NCBI GenBank assembly: GCA_045598965.1
Contig: JAZRVH010000008.1
Coordinates: 1-48,721, forward strand
Reading direction: 5' to 3'
Length of the DNA stretch: 48,721 nt
Source: RGIG426 sp045598965
GTDB lineage: Bacteria > Bacillota > Clostridia > Oscillospirales > Acutalibacteraceae
Part shown: positions 31,217-39,451 of the stretch, in pieces
How the letters are laid out: the number at the start of each line of letters is the position of its first letter
Numbering within the stretch: the stretch's first letter is position 1
The notes under the pieces: generated by a model
Seen by the model: the letters and a program-made list of their open reading frames with translations, nothing else
Database searches by the model: none
What the model was told of the DNA's origin: nothing
Made by a program: the position numbers and the translations under genes

Positions 31217-31225
31217 TTGCTATTT

Positions 31226-31257
31226 CCCCTTTTCGGTTTAGCTGAAAGGGGGATTTT
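31226..31257 (+). terminator. Terminator of the cassette operon
   Basis: CCCCTTTT / GAAAGGGG stem with a T-run (ATTTTTCT) after it. Confidence 0.75.
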
Positions 31258-31292
31258 TCTCATTTGCCGCAACCATCACCCGCCGTGTCGCA

Positions 31293-31334
31293 CCCCTCGT
31301 CAGAGGGCGGCAAGGGGAAAACAAAAACCCCGCT
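31293..31334. repeat. 42-bp direct repeat, right copy
   Basis: Identical to 28838-28879, 2,455 bp away in the same orientation. Just upstream, 31279-31296 is the exact reverse complement of the 18-mer at 2242-2259. It overlaps the tsaD terminator, as the left copy overlaps the XRE terminator. Confidence 0.92.
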
Positions 31335-31356
31335 CGGTTAAACACCGAGCGGGGTT
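31326..31356 (-). terminator. Terminator of the phoH-tsaD operon
   Basis: AACCCCGCTCGGT / ACCGAGCGGGGTT stem with a 5-base loop. On the minus strand it follows tsaD and is trailed by TTTTTGTTTT. Confidence 0.86.
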
Positions 31357-31378
31357 GCTTTTTTGTTTGTTTGGCAAA

Positions 31379-32395
31379 TCACACCGGCGTTTCCGTTATC
31401 GGAAGCGAGGCGGTGGCATTGAGGGTTTGGTCGGCGACGTGGCCGGCGAGGAATTCATAATATCCTTGGGCACCGATCATGGCGGCATTATCGCCGCAAA
31501 GGGACAGCGGCGGCACATACAGCGTGCGTCCCGTTTTGTCGCACCGAGCTTGCATTTCCCGACGAAGGGCTTTATTAGCGGACACGCCGCCTGCAAGCAC
31601 AAGCGTTTTGGCAGAGAGCTCCTCGGCGGCGGCAAGTGTGTTGTCGCACAGCATTTCTACCACTTTTGCCCGAAATGAGGCACACACATCGTCCACGTTG
31701 ACGGTTTCGCTTTTTTGCTCGGCGTTATGTAACAGATTCAGCACGGCGGTTTTGAGCCCCGAAAAGCTGAAATCGTAAGGGCTGCCGTCCACTCGTGGGC
31801 GAGGGAAGCGATAGGCGGTGGGGTCACCGTTTTCCGCACGGGCATCCAAAGCGATACCGCCGGGATACGGCATTCCCATCGCACGGGCGGCTTTGTCGAA
31901 GCATTCGCCGGCGGCATCGTCACGGGTGCGACCGATGACGGTGAAATCCGTGTAGTCATTGACTGTGACAATATGGCTGTGACCGCCGGACACCACAAGA
32001 CACAAAAACGGCGGTTCCAAATCGGGATGAGCCAAATAGTTGGCGGCGATATGCCCTCGCAGATGGTGAACCGGCACAAGGGGTAATCCGGTAGCGGCGG
32101 CAAGTCCTTTGGCGAAGTTGACGCCCACTAAAAGGGCACCGATAAGACCCGGAGCGGCAGTGACGGCAATAGCGTCAATGTCCGAAAGGGTTAAACCCGC
32201 TTGTGCCAATGCCTCACGGGTCACGCCGGACACCGCTTCGGTATGGCGGCGGCTGGCAATTTCGGGAACAACGCCGCCGTAAATGCGGTGTTCTTCCACC
32301 TGAGACGCCACCACGTTCGACAACACGACTCGTCCGTCTTTTACAACAGCGGCGGCGGTTTCGTCACAAGAGGATTCCAAAGCCAAAATGTTCAA
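31379..32395 (-). CDS. tsaD: tRNA N6-adenosine threonylcarbamoyltransferase TsaD
   Basis: A 338-residue ASKHA-fold enzyme that transfers threonylcarbamoyl to A37 of ANN-decoding tRNAs (t6A). The start LALESSCDETAAAVV, metal-binding HHLRGH and the phosphate-binding GGHSHIV are typical. It normally works with TsaB and TsaE; neither is in the window. It overlaps the preceding PTP-RimI gene by 4 bp and ends the operon. Confidence 0.96.
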   Translation of the reverse strand: MNILALESSCDETAAAVVKDGRVVLSNVVASQVEEHRIYGGVVPEIASRRHTEAVSGVTREALAQAGLTLSDIDAIAVTAAPGLIGALLVGVNFAKGLAAATGLPLVPVHHLRGHIAANYLAHPDLEPPFLCLVVSGGHSHIVTVNDYTDFTVIGRTRDDAAGECFDKAARAMGMPYPGGIALDARAENGDPTAYRFPRPRVDGSPYDFSFSGLKTAVLNLLHNAEQKSETVNVDDVCASFRAKVVEMLCDNTLAAAEELSAKTLVLAGGVSANKALRREMQARCDKTGRTLYVPPLSLCGDNAAMIGAQGYYEFLAGHVADQTLNATASLPITETPV

Positions 32396-33276
32396 AAGAG
32401 GTCACCGTCCTTCGGAATATAGTAGGAGTAGAGCACTGCGTCCTCTACGGGAGCTTCATAAAAACGGGGACGGTAGCCGTCCTCGACAAACCCGAATTTT
32501 TCATACATTTTTCGGGCGGGGTCGTTGCTTTGTCGGGTTTCCAGCATCAGCCGAGAAACCCCGTTTTGCTCGCCATAGGCTTTGGCGGCAGAGAGTAACC
32601 AAAAACCTACCCCCTGACGCCGGAAAGCATTGGAAACCGCCACTTGAGCGATGTCGCACTCATCTAAAATGTGGTGCATTCCGAGGAATCCCAGCACCTC
32701 GCCTTGTTCGTTTTCTGCCACCAAAAACACCGCTGTATCGTTTTGCAACTCGGCGGCAAGTCCGGTTTCCGACCAGGCTTGGGAGGCAAAGCAATCTTTT
32801 TCGAGGGCGGCAAGAGCCGGAATGTGGGTTTCGTTCATTTTTACGATGCGAAACGGCGGCAACAGAGCGGGAAGCACCGCTTTGAGGGCGTCACGGGTGT
32901 CACGGTAGACGGAAAGACTGCCGCCGTAGGGGTCGGGCACGCCGCCCCCCAACACAAAAATTTTGTGAGCATCCACGCCGGCGGCAATAAGTGCCAATCG
33001 GTGCTGTTCGGTCATAACGGCAATCATTTGTGCCTCGTTGCACAAGGCGGCAGTGGCGGGTTTTGCCCGATGACCGCTTAAATCAATGCCTTCCTCTGCC
33101 ATGGCGGCGACGGCATTTTCGGAAGCGGGGGCACCAAACGCCGGAGCAAGTCCCGCCGAAATCGCCACAATCGGCAGTCCCCGTTCCTTCGCCATTTTGC
33201 GAAACAACGCCGCCGCCATGGGACTTCGGCAGGTGTTGCCGGTACATACAAACAAAAAGCGGTTATAAAAAGCCAT
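32392..33276 (-). CDS. Fusion of low-molecular-weight protein-tyrosine phosphatase and RimI acetyltransferase
   Basis: A 294-residue open frame with two complete domains. Residues 1-145 are an LMW-PTP: P-loop CTGNTCRS (CX5R) and the acid motif DPYGG. Residues 150-294 are a RimI-type GNAT with RRQGVG at the CoA site and EAPVEDAVLYSYY near the end. RimI acetylates the N-terminus of ribosomal protein S18 or related targets. The join is ALLPPFRIVKMNETHIP, with no stop codon. RimI next to tsaD is common, but a fused phosphatase is not usual. The ATG at 33276 follows AAAGGAG. A sequencing error joining two genes cannot be ruled out. Confidence 0.82.
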   Translation of the reverse strand: MAFYNRFLFVCTGNTCRSPMAAALFRKMAKERGLPIVAISAGLAPAFGAPASENAVAAMAEEGIDLSGHRAKPATAALCNEAQMIAVMTEQHRLALIAAGVDAHKIFVLGGGVPDPYGGSLSVYRDTRDALKAVLPALLPPFRIVKMNETHIPALAALEKDCFASQAWSETGLAAELQNDTAVFLVAENEQGEVLGFLGMHHILDECDIAQVAVSNAFRRQGVGFWLLSAAKAYGEQNGVSRLMLETRQSNDPARKMYEKFGFVEDGYRPRFYEAPVEDAVLYSYYIPKDGDLF

Positions 33277-33331
33277 CCCGGCAACTCCTTTCAAAAAACT
33301 CAAAATACTCGAAGAAAACTCAAAAAACAAC

Positions 33332-34513
33332 TTATTCGGCGGCTTCCTCATCGACGGTGACGGGCACAAGCTCGCCGGCGGGGGTAAGCGACACATCCTC
33401 GATATCCGAGTGGGTGCGTTTGCGGATATCCCGCATCCGGAATTCATCGCCCACCGACCAAAAGGTGATGGAGATTCCGTGCCGTTTGGCACGGCCGGTT
33501 CTACCGATGCGGTGGAGATAGTATTCGTTTTCTTCGGGGATATCAAAGTTGAAGACCGCTTCCACATCATCCACGTCAATGCCACGGGCGGCAACATCGG
33601 TGGCGACGAGAATTTCGAATTTGCCTTTGCGATAGCCCGCCATTACTTGGTTTCGTTGACCTTGGGAAATGTCGCCGTGGAGACAGTCGGCGGATTTTCC
33701 GTGCCGTTTCAGCTGAGAGCAAACCTGCCGAACGGTGGATTTTCGGTTACAAAACACCATCACACGATGGAGATCCAATCCGTCAATGATTTTCAGCATA
33801 TCGGTCAGCCGTTGGCTGCCGGAGGAGTGGAGGGCGTATTGCTTGATGGAGGGACGGTTGTCGCCTTTGGATTCCACTTCGATTTGCACGGCGTTTCGTT
33901 GATATTCCCACGCCACATCCTCCACGTCACGGGAAATCGTCGCACTGAACATCACCACTTGTGTGTCGGCGGGCGTAGCGTGTAAAATCTTGCGAACATC
34001 ACGGATAAAGCCCATTTTCAGCATCTCGTCCGCCTCGTCCAGCACCATCGTATACACGTTTCCGAGCCAAATGACTCGGCGACCCATCAGGTCAAGCAGG
34101 CGACCGGGCGTGGCGACCACGATTTGCGGCTTTTTCTTCATGGCGTTGATTTGGGTGTTCATGCTTTGCCCGCCGTAGACGGGGACAATATGTACGCCGG
34201 GGCGAAACGCCGCCAATCGGCGAAGATCGTCGGTGATTTGCAGGCACAGTTCACGAGTGGGACACACCACCACCGCTTGCACGTCGGTGCATTCCAAGTC
34301 GAGACACTCCAAAATCGGGATGCCGAAGGCACAGGTTTTTCCGGTGCCCGTCGGGGCTTTGGCAATGACGTCGTAGCCGTCCCGCACAGCGGGAATGGCT
34401 TGCATTTGAATCGGGGTGGGGGTGTGAAAGCCCATTTTTTCAAGGGCTCGTGTCGTTTCCGGTTGTAATTCCAGGGCGTCAAACGACAAAATTTCGGGTT
34501 GTTCAGTATTCAC
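33332..34513 (-). CDS. DEAD-box ATP-dependent RNA helicase
   Basis: A 393-residue RNA helicase limited to the two RecA-like domains. Motifs are the Q motif TPTPIQMQAIP, I (APTGTGKT), II (DEAD), III (SAT) and VI (HRIGRTGRA), with no long basic tail of the CsdA type. It should unwind short RNA duplexes in ribosome assembly or mRNA decay. The start is the GTG at 34513, with GGAGG 8 bases upstream; a TTG 30 bp earlier lacks a ribosome site. Confidence 0.92.
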   Translation of the reverse strand: MNTEQPEILSFDALELQPETTRALEKMGFHTPTPIQMQAIPAVRDGYDVIAKAPTGTGKTCAFGIPILECLDLECTDVQAVVVCPTRELCLQITDDLRRLAAFRPGVHIVPVYGGQSMNTQINAMKKKPQIVVATPGRLLDLMGRRVIWLGNVYTMVLDEADEMLKMGFIRDVRKILHATPADTQVVMFSATISRDVEDVAWEYQRNAVQIEVESKGDNRPSIKQYALHSSGSQRLTDMLKIIDGLDLHRVMVFCNRKSTVRQVCSQLKRHGKSADCLHGDISQGQRNQVMAGYRKGKFEILVATDVAARGIDVDDVEAVFNFDIPEENEYYLHRIGRTGRAKRHGISITFWSVGDEFRMRDIRKRTHSDIEDVSLTPAGELVPVTVDEEAAE

Positions 34514-34548
34514 AAAAAGGTCCTCCGTGGGTTCTTTCCGCAAAAAGC

Positions 34549-34600
34549 GGGGTAGGTTTTGGTTATATTAGAAAAAATGCAAGGGGTAGGTTTTGGTTAT
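34549..34600. repeat. Two 18-bp direct repeats at the mutS2-helicase junction
   Basis: GGGGTAGGTTTTGGTTAT occurs at 34549-34566 and 34583-34600, 34 bp apart. The second copy includes the mutS2 stop codon. The gap between genes is only 83 bp, so this is a duplicated sequence around the end of mutS2. Confidence 0.8.
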
Positions 34601-37008
34601 TTAAGTTCGACAATGGTAACGCCGTCCTCGCCCTCGCCGTATTTGCCGAGGCGATAGGATTTTACCGAGGGATGCGAGCGTAAATGCTGTTGTACGGCGG
34701 CACGTAACACGCCGGTGCCTTTGCCGTGGATAAGGGTGACCGCTGTGATGTTTGCCAGCACGGCACGGTCGAGGAACAAATCCACTGCCGGCAACGCCTC
34801 ATCTACCGCCATGCCACGCAAATCCAGCTCCAGTCCCGAGGCACGTGAGCGACCGATTTCGGCGGGAGAATCGGTGGTAACGGCGGGGCCTTTGGAGCGA
34901 AGCTTTTTCGCCGCCTTTTCCGTTTGGGTTTTGACACTGGACGCCTCGCACAGCCGCAAATTGGACAGCGGCACACGGGTACGCACCACGCCGGCTTGCA
35001 CCTCAACCAGTCCGTCCTTGTCGGGGAGCGACAGCACGGTGCCATCCTTGCCGAGGTCGGCGAGGGTTACGGCATCGCCGATTTTCAGCGGACGGGGCAA
35101 CACATACAGCTCGTTTTCGGCAGGAGAATCCACCGGGTCAAGGGCGTCCTCCATTTGCGAAAGTGTACGGCGTAGCTTGGATTTGGCGGCAGAGGCTTTT
35201 TCGCTGAAATCAGCGGCATTTTTCTGCTTTTTCAGGCGGGTCAGCTCATCAATCAACTGTTCGGAATCCAGCCGTGCCCGTTCCACGATTTTTTTCGCCT
35301 CGGCACGAGCATCGTCCAAGGCTTTCTTTCGTTCTTTTTCAAGGGCTTCGGCACGGGATTTTGCCGCCGCCGCATCTCGCTCGGCAGAGGAGCGGGACTG
35401 TTTGGCGTCCGCCAACTCTTGTTCGAGGGCGTGGCGTTGTTCGTCTAAGCGAACCACCACATCCTCCATTTTTCGGTCATCGCCGGAAACAAGAGCACGG
35501 GCACGTTCCACCACGTCCGGCATAATGCCGAGCCGTTCCGAAATGGCAAAAGCGTTAGAGCGACCGGGCACGCCCACCAAAAGACGGTAGGTGGGACGCA
35601 GGGTGGCGACGTCAAATTCGCAACTGCCGTTTTCTACGCCCGGTTCGTGTACAGCATACGCTTTCAGCTCGGCATAGTGCGTGGTGGCAACGATTTTTGC
35701 CCCCTGCTCTCTCAAACGCTCCAAAATTGCCACCGCCAACGCCGCCCCCTCGACCGGGTCGGTGCCGGCACCTAATTCGTCAACCAGCACAAGGCTTTGG
35801 TGGTCCGCAGCGTTTAAGATGTCAATCAGGTTTTTCATGTGAGCCGAAAAGGTCGACAGCGATTGTTCGATGGATTGCTCATCGCCGATGTCCACAAGAA
35901 CGTGGGAAAAGAGCGAGATGCTGCTGCCGTCGTCCACAGAGGGGAGGAGACCACATAAGGTCATCAGTGTCAGCAGACCGATGGTTTTAAGGGTAACGGT
36001 TTTGCCGCCGGTGTTAGGGCCGGTAATGACAAGCGTATCAAAATCGCCGCCAAGCTCAACGTCGATGGCGACAACGGATTTCGGGTTAATCAGCGGATGG
36101 CGGGCGTGACGAAGTTTTATGTAGCCGTCTTGCCGCAACGTGGGGCGAGAGGCTTTCATTTTATCCGCTAAGCGTGCTTTGGCAAAAATCAAGTCCAAAG
36201 CAACGACGTGGTCATATCCGGAACAAAGAGAACCGCAAAAGCTTCCCACTTCCGCAGAGAGGGCGGCGAGAATTCGCTCGATTTCCGCTTCTTCCTTGGC
36301 GGCGAGCAGACGAAGCTCGTTGTTGGCTTCCACGACCGCCATTGGCTCCACAAACACGGTGGCACCCGAGGAAGAGGCACCGTGCACCAGTCCGGCAACC
36401 TCCGAGCGGCACTCCGCTTTTACCGGGACAACAAATCGGCCTTCTCGCAGGGTAACGATGGGGTCTTGCAACGCTTTTTGGTAGGCGGGGGAGCGAATAA
36501 GTTTATCGAGACTCTCTCGCACACGGGAGGAGGCAGACCGAATTTTGCGGCGGATGTTGGCAAGCTCCGGGCTGGCGTTATCTGCCACGGTATCGTCTGT
36601 CAGAATGGCGTGAGAGATTTTTTCCTCTAAAAATTTGTTGGGCAAAATGCTGTCCAGCACACGGTCGAGAGCGGTTTCGCCCTCAACGTGTGCCCGCCAC
36701 TCGCAAATGCCCCGAAATACCCGCAAAAGCTCCGCAACGTCCAGCAGTTCTCTGAGCGAAAGGGGGGCACCGGTTTGGGCACGCTTGGCGGCGGTGCTGA
36801 TATTTTTTATCGAACCGAAAGAGGGAGACCCGAACCGAAGCAACAGCGATTGAGCGTCGGTGGTCTCGTCCAGTCGACGGGTGACCTCCACCGCATCGGT
36901 TGAGGGAGTAAGGCTGCGGGCAAGTGCCGCCGCATCCTCCGACGCCGTTTCACCGGCGAGCAGATCCAACACTTTCGGCAGTTCCAGTGCGGTTTCGTAC
37001 CGTGTCAC
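34597..37008 (-). CDS. mutS2: Endonuclease MutS2
   Basis: An 803-residue MutS2: the MutS-like core, ATPase Walker A GPNTGGKTVTLK and Walker B VLVDELGAGTDP, a long coiled coil (about 500-620), then a C-terminal Smr nuclease domain (LDLRGMAVDEALPAVDLFLD, HGKGTGVLRAAVQQHL). It acts in suppression of recombination and in collided-ribosome rescue in Firmicutes. The start is the GTG at 37008, with AAAGGAGG well placed; the longer reading adds 13 weakly supported residues. Confidence 0.95.
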   Translation of the reverse strand: MTRYETALELPKVLDLLAGETASEDAAALARSLTPSTDAVEVTRRLDETTDAQSLLLRFGSPSFGSIKNISTAAKRAQTGAPLSLRELLDVAELLRVFRGICEWRAHVEGETALDRVLDSILPNKFLEEKISHAILTDDTVADNASPELANIRRKIRSASSRVRESLDKLIRSPAYQKALQDPIVTLREGRFVVPVKAECRSEVAGLVHGASSSGATVFVEPMAVVEANNELRLLAAKEEAEIERILAALSAEVGSFCGSLCSGYDHVVALDLIFAKARLADKMKASRPTLRQDGYIKLRHARHPLINPKSVVAIDVELGGDFDTLVITGPNTGGKTVTLKTIGLLTLMTLCGLLPSVDDGSSISLFSHVLVDIGDEQSIEQSLSTFSAHMKNLIDILNAADHQSLVLVDELGAGTDPVEGAALAVAILERLREQGAKIVATTHYAELKAYAVHEPGVENGSCEFDVATLRPTYRLLVGVPGRSNAFAISERLGIMPDVVERARALVSGDDRKMEDVVVRLDEQRHALEQELADAKQSRSSAERDAAAAKSRAEALEKERKKALDDARAEAKKIVERARLDSEQLIDELTRLKKQKNAADFSEKASAAKSKLRRTLSQMEDALDPVDSPAENELYVLPRPLKIGDAVTLADLGKDGTVLSLPDKDGLVEVQAGVVRTRVPLSNLRLCEASSVKTQTEKAAKKLRSKGPAVTTDSPAEIGRSRASGLELDLRGMAVDEALPAVDLFLDRAVLANITAVTLIHGKGTGVLRAAVQQHLRSHPSVKSYRLGKYGEGEDGVTIVELK

Positions 37009-37059
37009 GACGGCACCTCCTTTCTTTTTTACAACAAACGAAAACATACCCCCGAAAAG

Positions 37060-37815
37060 TTAAGGGGTAGAAATTGGTTCAACCGAGCACAGCTGGTGGT
37101 AAAAGTCCAGCGTGTTAAAGCCTCGGTTAAGGCGATAGAGCAAAAACCGTTCGCACACCTCGCTTAGAGAGGCGAGCTCTCCGTCGGGAACGACAAAGGA
37201 GAACGCCTTTTCGAGCGGGGCGGATGCCACATAGCGTAAAGCGGCAAGTGCCGTTTGAGAAAGCGGATAGCTATCCATCTCCACGCCGCAGTCACGGCAG
37301 ATGAGGGTGCCGTCCCGCAACGAGAGGGAAAGCTCCTCGGATTTTTTACAGCGACGGCAGGCGGTGAGGTCGGGCATATAGCCGGCGGCGGCAAGCAGAC
37401 GCCATTCCACCACGATTTTGACGAGGCGGGGGTCTTTTTTTTCCTCGGACAGTAAGTGCAGGGCGTTGAGTAACAGCCGCAACTCGTCCTCGGCGGGCTC
37501 GTCCCACGGGACGAGAACCCCGCAAAGCTCGCAGAAATATTGGGCAAGCGTGACGGCGGTCACATCGCTTTTCAAATCGAAAAACACCCGAAGCGGCTCC
37601 GCTTCAGACACGGAAAAGCCGCTTTTTGTTTCGGTCAGTGTCAGCCGGGAATAGGTTAGCAGAGCGGTGGCGGCACCTTTGCGGCTTTTAATGCTTTTGG
37701 CACCCCGTGCGGCAGCACGGAGCAAGCCCCGTTCTCTGGTGAGGGCGGTAACAAAACGGTCGGCTTCGCCCACTTTATTTTCCCGAACGATGAGAGCGTC
37801 GGTTTTGAGTGTCAC
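37060..37815 (-). CDS. recO: DNA repair protein RecO
   Basis: A 251-residue RecO: the N-terminal OB-fold begins TLKTDALIVRENKVGEADRF and a four-cysteine zinc site (CRRCKK, CRDC) occurs at about residues 150-175. It loads RecA on SSB-coated DNA with RecF/RecR. The GTG at 37815 suits the AAGGAC site; a GTG nine bases further up is also possible. The first part overlaps yqzL by about 40 bp. Confidence 0.9.
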   Translation of the reverse strand: MTLKTDALIVRENKVGEADRFVTALTRERGLLRAAARGAKSIKSRKGAATALLTYSRLTLTETKSGFSVSEAEPLRVFFDLKSDVTAVTLAQYFCELCGVLVPWDEPAEDELRLLLNALHLLSEEKKDPRLVKIVVEWRLLAAAGYMPDLTACRRCKKSEELSLSLRDGTLICRDCGVEMDSYPLSQTALAALRYVASAPLEKAFSFVVPDGELASLSEVCERFLLYRLNRGFNTLDFYHQLCSVEPISTP

Positions 37816-37933
37816 GGGAGGCACCGTCCTTTCCCTGCACCGGCAAAAGGGCGTTTTGAGCCTGCCGATAGCGTAAATAATCCTCTACTGCTCCCGTTTT
37901 TGTAAAGGCGTTCCACAACTGGTTTTCGTTCAC
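37775..37933 (-). CDS. yqzL: YqzL family small protein
   Basis: A 52-residue open frame on the minus strand, too short for common cut-offs, starting with GTG behind GGGGGAA. Its N-terminus (MNENQLWNAFTKTGAVEDYL) matches the YqzL pattern W-x-x-F-x-x-TG-x-V-x-x-Y-L-x-Y. Its position between era and recO is the usual one. The last 40 bp overlap recO. The function is unknown. Confidence 0.85.
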   Translation of the reverse strand: MNENQLWNAFTKTGAVEDYLRYRQAQNALLPVQGKDGASRDTQNRRSHRSGK

Positions 37934-38007
37934 AAAGCATTCCCCCTTTCGGGGTTACTTTGTGCAAAAACCCGTAAGGCTATACCTGCGAAACGGGGGA
38001 GATTTTG

Positions 38008-38919
38008 TTACTTTTCGATGGTGAATCCGAATTCGCCCAGCGAGCCTTGACGGTTCCGCCAGTCGGGCTTCACTTTCACCCAGCATTGCAAATTGACCTT
38101 GGCGTCTAACATTTGTTCCATATCGGCACGGGCGAGCGTGCCAATTTCTTTGAGCATCGCACCCTTTTTGCCAATAATCATTCCTTTGTGGCTGTCCCGC
38201 TCACAGTAAATGTACGCCTCGATATCCACCACGGTGCCGTTTCTGCCTTCGTGCTCGCCCATGCGTTCAATGACGACGGCGATGCCGTGGGGGATTTCCT
38301 GCTGTAACAGCTGTAACATTTTTTCTCGAATGAGTTCTGCGGCGATAATCCGCTCCGGTTGGTCGGTGACCGCATCATCCGGGAAAAAGTGGGGGCTTTC
38401 AAATGCATAGTCGGAAAGGGCTTTCTCCAGTTCGTCCACGCCCTCGCCGGTCATGGCGGAAAGCGGCAAAATCGCATCAAACGCATAGGCGTCTTTCCAC
38501 GCCGCTATGCAGGAGAGCAATTTTTCTTTCTTTTCCAACAAGTCGATTTTGTTGATAACCAACACCGCCGGAAGCTGTTCTTTTTTCAGCCGTTCCAGCA
38601 GTTCTTTTTCCTGGTCACGGATTTCATCGGTGGGTTCCACCACCAAAATGGCACCGTCCACGCCGGACACCGCCTCGCCGATGGAGCGAACCATAAAGTC
38701 CCCCAGTTTTGTGCGAGGACGATGAGCACCGGGGGTGTCAAGAAACACCAGTTGAGTGTCGCCATCGGTTTTAACGCCCATAATGCGGTTGCGGGTTGTC
38801 TGCGGCTTGTCCGAAACAATCGCCACCTTTTGCCCCACCAAACGGTTGAGCAGAGAGGATTTGCCCACATTCGGGCGACCGATGAGTGCCAAAAAAGCAC
38901 TGCGTGTAGTTTGAGCCAT
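38008..38919 (-). CDS. era: GTPase Era
   Basis: A 303-residue GTPase needed for 16S rRNA maturation and 30S assembly. G motifs: GRPNVGKSSL, the TT of PQTTRNR (switch I), DTPGAH and NKID. The KH domain contains ARADMEQMLDAKVNLQCWVKV after the linker with VIGK-like GMIIGKKG. The ATG at 38919 follows GGGGG. Confidence 0.97.
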   Translation of the reverse strand: MAQTTRSAFLALIGRPNVGKSSLLNRLVGQKVAIVSDKPQTTRNRIMGVKTDGDTQLVFLDTPGAHRPRTKLGDFMVRSIGEAVSGVDGAILVVEPTDEIRDQEKELLERLKKEQLPAVLVINKIDLLEKKEKLLSCIAAWKDAYAFDAILPLSAMTGEGVDELEKALSDYAFESPHFFPDDAVTDQPERIIAAELIREKMLQLLQQEIPHGIAVVIERMGEHEGRNGTVVDIEAYIYCERDSHKGMIIGKKGAMLKEIGTLARADMEQMLDAKVNLQCWVKVKPDWRNRQGSLGEFGFTIEK

Positions 38920-38932
38920 AATATACCCCCGT

Positions 38933-39451
38933 TTATGTATCGTTGCTGTGAGTGTCCACAAAGGATTCCTCACGGGACAAGCCTAATTGTGCCATAACGG
39001 CTTCCTCTTTTTCCCGCATTCGCACCGCTTCCAGTCCGCCGTTTACGTGGTCATAGCCGAGCAGGTGTAACACGGAATGAACGGTGAGGTAGCCCACCTC
39101 TCGCTGAAGAGAGTGGCCAAACTGAGCCGCCTGCTCTTGGGCTTGCTCGAAGGAGAGCACCACGTCGCCGAGCAACGCCGCACCGGTGGTGGGGTTGTGG
39201 TCATAGTTGCCGTCCTCGCCCAGCGGGAACGAGAGAACGTCGGTGGGACGGTCTACCTGGCGAAATTGCAAATTGAGTTCATGGATTTGTTCGTTGTCGA
39301 CAAAAGAAACGTCGATTTCCGCCGGTTCCGGGAAGCTTTCGTTTTGCAACGTCGCCTCACAGCAGCGACGAATGAGCAGTCGTGTGCCGGCGGGAATGGG
39401 AACGACCTTTTGTTTGTTTTCAATGGTTACTTTTGCCTTTGCTTTTGCCAT
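38933..39451 (-). CDS. ybeY: Endoribonuclease YbeY (rRNA maturation factor)
   Basis: A 172-residue zinc metallo-RNase. The zinc motif HSVLHLLGYDH (H-x3-H-x5-H) is intact, and DRPTDVLSFPLGE precedes it. It processes 16S rRNA 3' ends and acts in ribosome quality control, matching its neighbour era. The ATG at 39451 follows AAAGGAG and overlaps the phoH 3' end by 32 bp. Confidence 0.96.
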   Translation of the reverse strand: MAKAKAKVTIENKQKVVPIPAGTRLLIRRCCEATLQNESFPEPAEIDVSFVDNEQIHELNLQFRQVDRPTDVLSFPLGEDGNYDHNPTTGAALLGDVVLSFEQAQEQAAQFGHSLQREVGYLTVHSVLHLLGYDHVNGGLEAVRMREKEEAVMAQLGLSREESFVDTHSNDT

